A DNA stretch of 22,920 nt from contig CAYJEX010000024.1 of the NCBI GenBank assembly GCA_964369465.1, positions 1-22,920 of the forward strand, in the 5' to 3' direction. A program made the position numbers and the translations under genes. This document shows, piece after piece, positions 22,854 to 22,920 of this stretch (position 1 is the first letter of the stretch; every line of letters begins with the position of its first letter). The notes under the pieces were generated by a model. That model saw nothing but the letters and a program-made list of their open reading frames with translations, made no database searches and was not told the DNA's origin. This DNA comes from CAYJHC01 sp964369465. GTDB lineage: Bacteria > Bacillota > Clostridia > Peptostreptococcales > Anaerovoracaceae.

Positions 22854-22920
22854 TATTTATCCTCTTTAGATTTATCATTTTGTTCTATTGGTTTTGTTTC
22901 TGTTTTTGGTTTTGTTTCTG
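22853..22920 (-). CDS. C-terminal end of an unidentified gene upstream of lepA (partial)
   Basis: The minus-strand frame that ends with TAA overlapping the lepA ATG (TAATG) stays open to the window edge, giving about 22 codons. It encodes a charged, repetitive tail with TETKP-like units (ETKPKTETKP) and a Lys/Asp-rich end. Stop-start overlap with lepA is good evidence for a real gene. In many Clostridia the gene before lepA is a sporulation gene such as spoIIP, but nothing in this fragment identifies it. Only the tail is visible. Confidence 0.6.
   Translation of the reverse strand, partial: ETKPKTETKPIEQNDKSKEDK

Noticed and set aside
1..22920. Mobile element, prophage, CRISPR, toxin-antitoxin or other defence system
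   Set aside because: No transposase, integrase, Cas, restriction or toxin-like protein and no repeat array was found. Apart from the two transporters all complete genes are housekeeping or regulatory, with uniform base composition by eye.

Overview
The window is AT-rich chromosomal DNA, roughly one third G+C by eye. Strong AGGAGG-type ribosome binding sites, short intergenic gaps and family content point to a low-G+C Firmicute, most likely an anaerobic Clostridia/Tissierellia-type bacterium. Supporting signs are a methionine synthase whose reactivation domain is a separate gene, a proofreading-dead PolA, a lepA-hemW pair and c-di-GMP signalling. I cannot name the genus from sequence alone; a Peptostreptococcaceae-like oral or gut anaerobe is only a guess. 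Nearly every base pair belongs to a recognisable gene or a short gap, and I see no transposon, prophage, CRISPR array, tRNA or rRNA.

Left block (1-5314, all minus strand). A large membrane protein with two extracytoplasmic solute-binding domains, a degenerate GGDEF domain and an intact EAL domain (2444-5314) lies upstream of rpsB-tsf-yhbY. That translation/ribosome-assembly operon has its own consensus promoter (2300-2328), a leader of about 125 nt with a possible hairpin, and ends at one or two intrinsic terminators (48-77 and 1-28).

Region 5315-7303. A 454-bp divergent spacer holds a strong promoter, a candidate operator and a 13-bp inverted repeat. It leads into a plus-strand padR-MFS transporter operon, probably a self-regulated drug-efflux unit.

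Region 7416-12451. polA-coaE form a tightly packed minus-strand pair. A stand-alone PHP-family histidinol-phosphatase-like gene runs on the plus strand and converges on a ferritin gene, with a strong bidirectional terminator between them.

Region 12800-18254 (plus strand). A MATE exporter is followed by metF, a MetH-reactivation protein and metH, spaced 21-66 nt apart. Together they supply methylene-THF reduction, cobalamin-dependent methyl transfer to homocysteine and reductive repair of the cobalamin. No SAM riboswitch or T-box is visible before them.

Region 18264-22920 (minus strand). A K/T/E/P-rich gene tail overlaps lepA, followed by hemW and glpK. glpK starts with TTG, carries the His used for PTS phosphorylation in Gram-positive GlpK, and ends at a hairpin terminator that converges on metH.

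This is mainly a housekeeping region. I found no convincing new defence or mobile system. The observations most worth a second look are the dual-sensor phosphodiesterase, the palindrome over the yhbY start codon, the rpsB leader hairpin, the split methionine synthase unit and the palindromes in the padR and ferritin upstream regions.
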